A stretch of 64,000 nucleotides of DNA, taken from assembly GCF_041395345.1 (NCBI RefSeq), contig NZ_JAWLAR010000020.1, forward strand, positions 1 to 64,000. Direction: 5' to 3'. How positions within the stretch are numbered: position 1 is the first letter of the stretch; every line of letters begins with the position of its first letter. This document shows positions 61,953 to 64,000 of this stretch, one piece after another. The stretch comes from Dokdonella sp041395345 (GTDB taxonomy: Bacteria; Pseudomonadota; Gammaproteobacteria; Xanthomonadales; Rhodanobacteraceae). The notes under the pieces were generated by a model. That model had not been told where the DNA came from. It saw only the letters and a program-made list of their open reading frames with translations, and did no database searches. Made by a program: the position numbers and the translations under genes.

Positions 61953-63329
61953 TTGAACGAACCATCAACAACTTGCGAAGGAACCAGGCAGCGCTTCCGC
62001 GTTGGCGACTGGCACGCCGATGCACGCACGGGCGAAATACAGAGCGGTGATCAAGTCGAACGGCTCGAGCCCAAGACCATGGACTTGCTGCGCCTGCTGG
62101 CCGATCACCCGGGCAAGGTGCTAAGCCGCGAACAAATACTGGAAGCGGTATGGCCACATGTTGTCGTCGCCGACGACGCATTGGCACGCGCCATGTTCAA
62201 GTTGCGCCGAGCTCTCGGCGACGACGCCAAGGCGGCGCGTTACGTCGAGACGCTACCCAAACGCGGCTATCGACTGATTGCGCCGGTCGAGACCCTGACG
62301 ACTGCCGAAGACGAGTCGACGCGCCAGGACAGCCCTGGCATTGCGGCGACGGCGGAGAAATCCGCCCATCCGAACCACCATGTCACGCACTCCAGGTGGC
62401 GCGGCTGGGGCGTCGCCATCGTTGTCCTTGCTGCGGCTGCGATTGCGATCACGCTTGCCTTGTCTTTTGGCGACTCAGCCGAGACGCCCGACTTGGCGGA
62501 TTCGATTGACTCCACCGTTGTCGAGCGTGCGGACGATTTCTACTACCGCTACTCGCGCGCAGACAATGAAGCGGCAGTCGAGTTGTACGAACGCATCCTG
62601 ACGAAAGAGCCCGACAATGTGGCCGCCTTGCGCGGGCTGGCCAACGCCCTGACCCAACGCCAGATCCGCTGGCCTTCGAGGCCATCGGGCGGATCGGAAA
62701 CGTTTTCGACACTGACCGCATCGCTGGCCGATGGCCACCTGCAGGAACCCTCGGCAACCCGGATTCTCGAGCGCGCCGAATTGCTTGCGCGGCGCGCGAT
62801 TGCGCTTGCTCCCGGCGACAGCCTCAGCTACCGGGCACTGGGTCTGGTTCTGGCAGCACAGTCGAAGTTCGATGATGCGATCGACGCCTATCGGACCGCA
62901 CTGCGACTGGATGCCGACGCCTGGGGCGCGCTGATCAACCTGTCCGAAGCGCTGGAACTGACCGGCAAGCGGGAGCAGTCCATCCAGGCCATGATCGACG
63001 CCCACGCGGCAATGACGCGTCGCTATGCGGAAGAGAAGCAGCACATCCTGCCGTACTACACCGAGCTTGCCGTGCTGGTGGGCGACCGTCTCGTCGAAGT
63101 GGGCAGGCGCGACGAAGGAGAGGCCTGGTACAAACGCGCGCTGGCTCATTCGCCCCTGCATCCGGGTGCTACGCTGGCTCTGGCTCGTCTGCTGGAGGGC
63201 GACGGCCGCATCGAGGAGGCACGACAGCTCTGTCTGGAACTGAATGCGCGCCTTGGCGACCAACCGGGATGCAGCAAGCTGCCTGATCAGGCAGACCGCG
63301 GTACCGCGGAGCCCGAGGCAGGACACTGA
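61953..63329 (+). CDS. CadC-like transmembrane winged-helix regulator with TPR sensor
   Basis: 458 residues from a TTG at 61953; no ATG lies before the DNA-binding domain, so a TTG start is needed. Residues 14-110 are an OmpR/CadC-type winged helix: LEPKTMDLLRLLADHPGKVL, SREQILEAVWP, ARAMFKLRRALGDD and LPKRGYRLIAPV. One membrane helix lies at about 152-172. The periplasmic part is TPR-like (NEAAVELYERILTKEPDNVA, SKFDDAIDAYRTALRLDAD). A DNA-binding domain joined directly to a periplasmic sensor fits one-component signalling. The divergent S41 peptidase gene is the obvious first target. Confidence 0.92.
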   Translation: MNEPSTTCEGTRQRFRVGDWHADARTGEIQSGDQVERLEPKTMDLLRLLADHPGKVLSREQILEAVWPHVVVADDALARAMFKLRRALGDDAKAARYVETLPKRGYRLIAPVETLTTAEDESTRQDSPGIAATAEKSAHPNHHVTHSRWRGWGVAIVVLAAAAIAITLALSFGDSAETPDLADSIDSTVVERADDFYYRYSRADNEAAVELYERILTKEPDNVAALRGLANALTQRQIRWPSRPSGGSETFSTLTASLADGHLQEPSATRILERAELLARRAIALAPGDSLSYRALGLVLAAQSKFDDAIDAYRTALRLDADAWGALINLSEALELTGKREQSIQAMIDAHAAMTRRYAEEKQHILPYYTELAVLVGDRLVEVGRRDEGEAWYKRALAHSPLHPGATLALARLLEGDGRIEEARQLCLELNARLGDQPGCSKLPDQADRGTAEPEAGH

Positions 63330-63475
63330 GCGTCGCCCGTCCTTCGGATGCTGAACTGCCTGGTCCGCGCTCGCCGCGCGGGCTGCCGGCTACCAGACAT
63401 CGGTGCTACCGTGACAGCGCCATGCAGCGGCGGCCGTACGCGGTGTGCCTGAAACAATCATTCGAGGATTCCCCC

Positions 63476-64000
63476 ATGCGCCTGCTCGTTCCGATAGCGA
63501 TGCTCATGCTCTGTACGCCAGCGATGGCCGCAGCCACTCTGGATCACAAGTCACTCGAAGGCTTGCCCAACATGAGTCGACACGCGCCGAATTTCATCGC
63601 CAGCGGTCGCCTCGGGGCCGACGATATCGGCGCGCTCTTGCAGGCGGGTATCGAAGTCGTCATTGATCTGAGCGACGATGAAGAGACGCCCGACTTCGAC
63701 GAGGCAGCGGCCGTCAGCGAAGCCGGCATGCGTTATAGCAACTTGCCCATTGATGGCGCCAGCGGCCTTACTCGCGAGAACGTCGAGCGCTTCGACGAGC
63801 TCGTCACCGCCTCGGGCAATGCACCGACGCTGATTCATTGCGGTTCGAGCAATCGAGTCGGCGCCCTGATCGCGCTGCGCGCTGCGACCCTGCACGGAAA
63901 GTCCACCGAGGATGCGATAGCGCTCGGCACGAGCTGGGGACTCAAGGGACTGGAACCTGCCGTGCGCGAACAGCTTGCCAAGTCGGAGACGGAGAGGACG
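63476..64000 (+). CDS. Secreted CX4R phosphatase-like protein (DUF442/Blh-like), truncated by window edge
   Basis: The frame opens at the ATG at 63476 (GAGGATTC upstream) and is still open at 64000, giving 175 residues so far. The signal peptide is MRLLVPIAMLMLCTPAMAAA. A tyrosine-phosphatase-like fold follows: GRLGADDIGALLQAGIEVVI, DLSDDEETPDFDE and the P-loop HCGSSNRVGAL with Cys122 and Arg127. The CX4R spacing is that of the DUF442/Blh beta-lactamase-hydrolase-like group rather than the CX5R of classical tyrosine phosphatases. Periplasmic location by the signal. Substrate unknown. Confidence 0.82.
   Translation, partial: MRLLVPIAMLMLCTPAMAAATLDHKSLEGLPNMSRHAPNFIASGRLGADDIGALLQAGIEVVIDLSDDEETPDFDEAAAVSEAGMRYSNLPIDGASGLTRENVERFDELVTASGNAPTLIHCGSSNRVGALIALRAATLHGKSTEDAIALGTSWGLKGLEPAVREQLAKSETERT

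Overview
The window is a high-GC stretch of gammaproteobacterial chromosome that looks like Lysobacterales (Xanthomonadales), probably near Rhodanobacteraceae or Dokdonella-like lineages. This rests on gene content and style: an ECF sigma factor overlapping a transmembrane Ser/Thr kinase, long-form queF, aceK next to icd, secreted beta-rich proteins ending in an F-x-x-GFE-type tail, GGGAATA heptamer arrays, GTAGGAGC REP elements, and CTCTCCC/GGGAGAG palindromes between genes. No rRNA, tRNA, CRISPR array, transposase, prophage or plasmid function was seen. The genus assignment is inference.

Layout. 0-9 kb: a truncated SnoaL-like secreted protein, a beta-helix secreted protein, the ECF sigma/kinase pair, an APC permease, and two tandem paralogous secreted proteins. 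9-15.4 kb: an RND efflux operon (outer-membrane factor, adaptor, pump). 15.4-23.6 kb: queF, a LysM protein, a lipoprotein, icd and aceK separated by repeats, a DUF1328 peptide, a lipoprotein resembling a methyltransferase, rluE and a second methyltransferase. 23.7-28.9 kb: a two-gene MotA/MotB-like (ZorAB-like) ion-channel pair and the helicase hrpB. 29-33.8 kb: a secreted protein, tatD, the yadGH ABC exporter and a flavin reductase.

34-38 kb: a tight five-gene unit (small membrane protein, small XRE regulator, S33-type hydrolase, NatA-like and NatB-like ABC genes). It is preceded by two identical-arm palindromes, TGTCAAG-N4-CTTGACA. The first supplies a perfect -35 box and the second lies over the predicted transcription start. 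This is the clearest regulatory circuit in the window. 38-47.6 kb: a REPIN-like doublet, putP behind a terminator-like hairpin, a radical-SAM protein, an S9 peptidase, an SDR with a signal peptide, and a large secreted DUF11-like protein.

47.8-64 kb: mainly envelope and secreted proteins, including a four-helix-bundle protein, a VIT/VWA protein translationally coupled to a secreted protein with a legumain/caspase-like His/Cys dyad, a TonB-C-domain protein, a gamma-glutamyltransferase, M20 and S41 peptidases, a DODA-type dioxygenase, a CadC-like transmembrane regulator and a truncated secreted CX4R phosphatase. The best candidates for undescribed biology are the VIT/VWA plus clan-CD-like pair (48565-51776), the XRE-hydrolase-NatAB operon with twin operators (33932-38060), and the stand-alone ZorAB-like motor pair (23725-25865).
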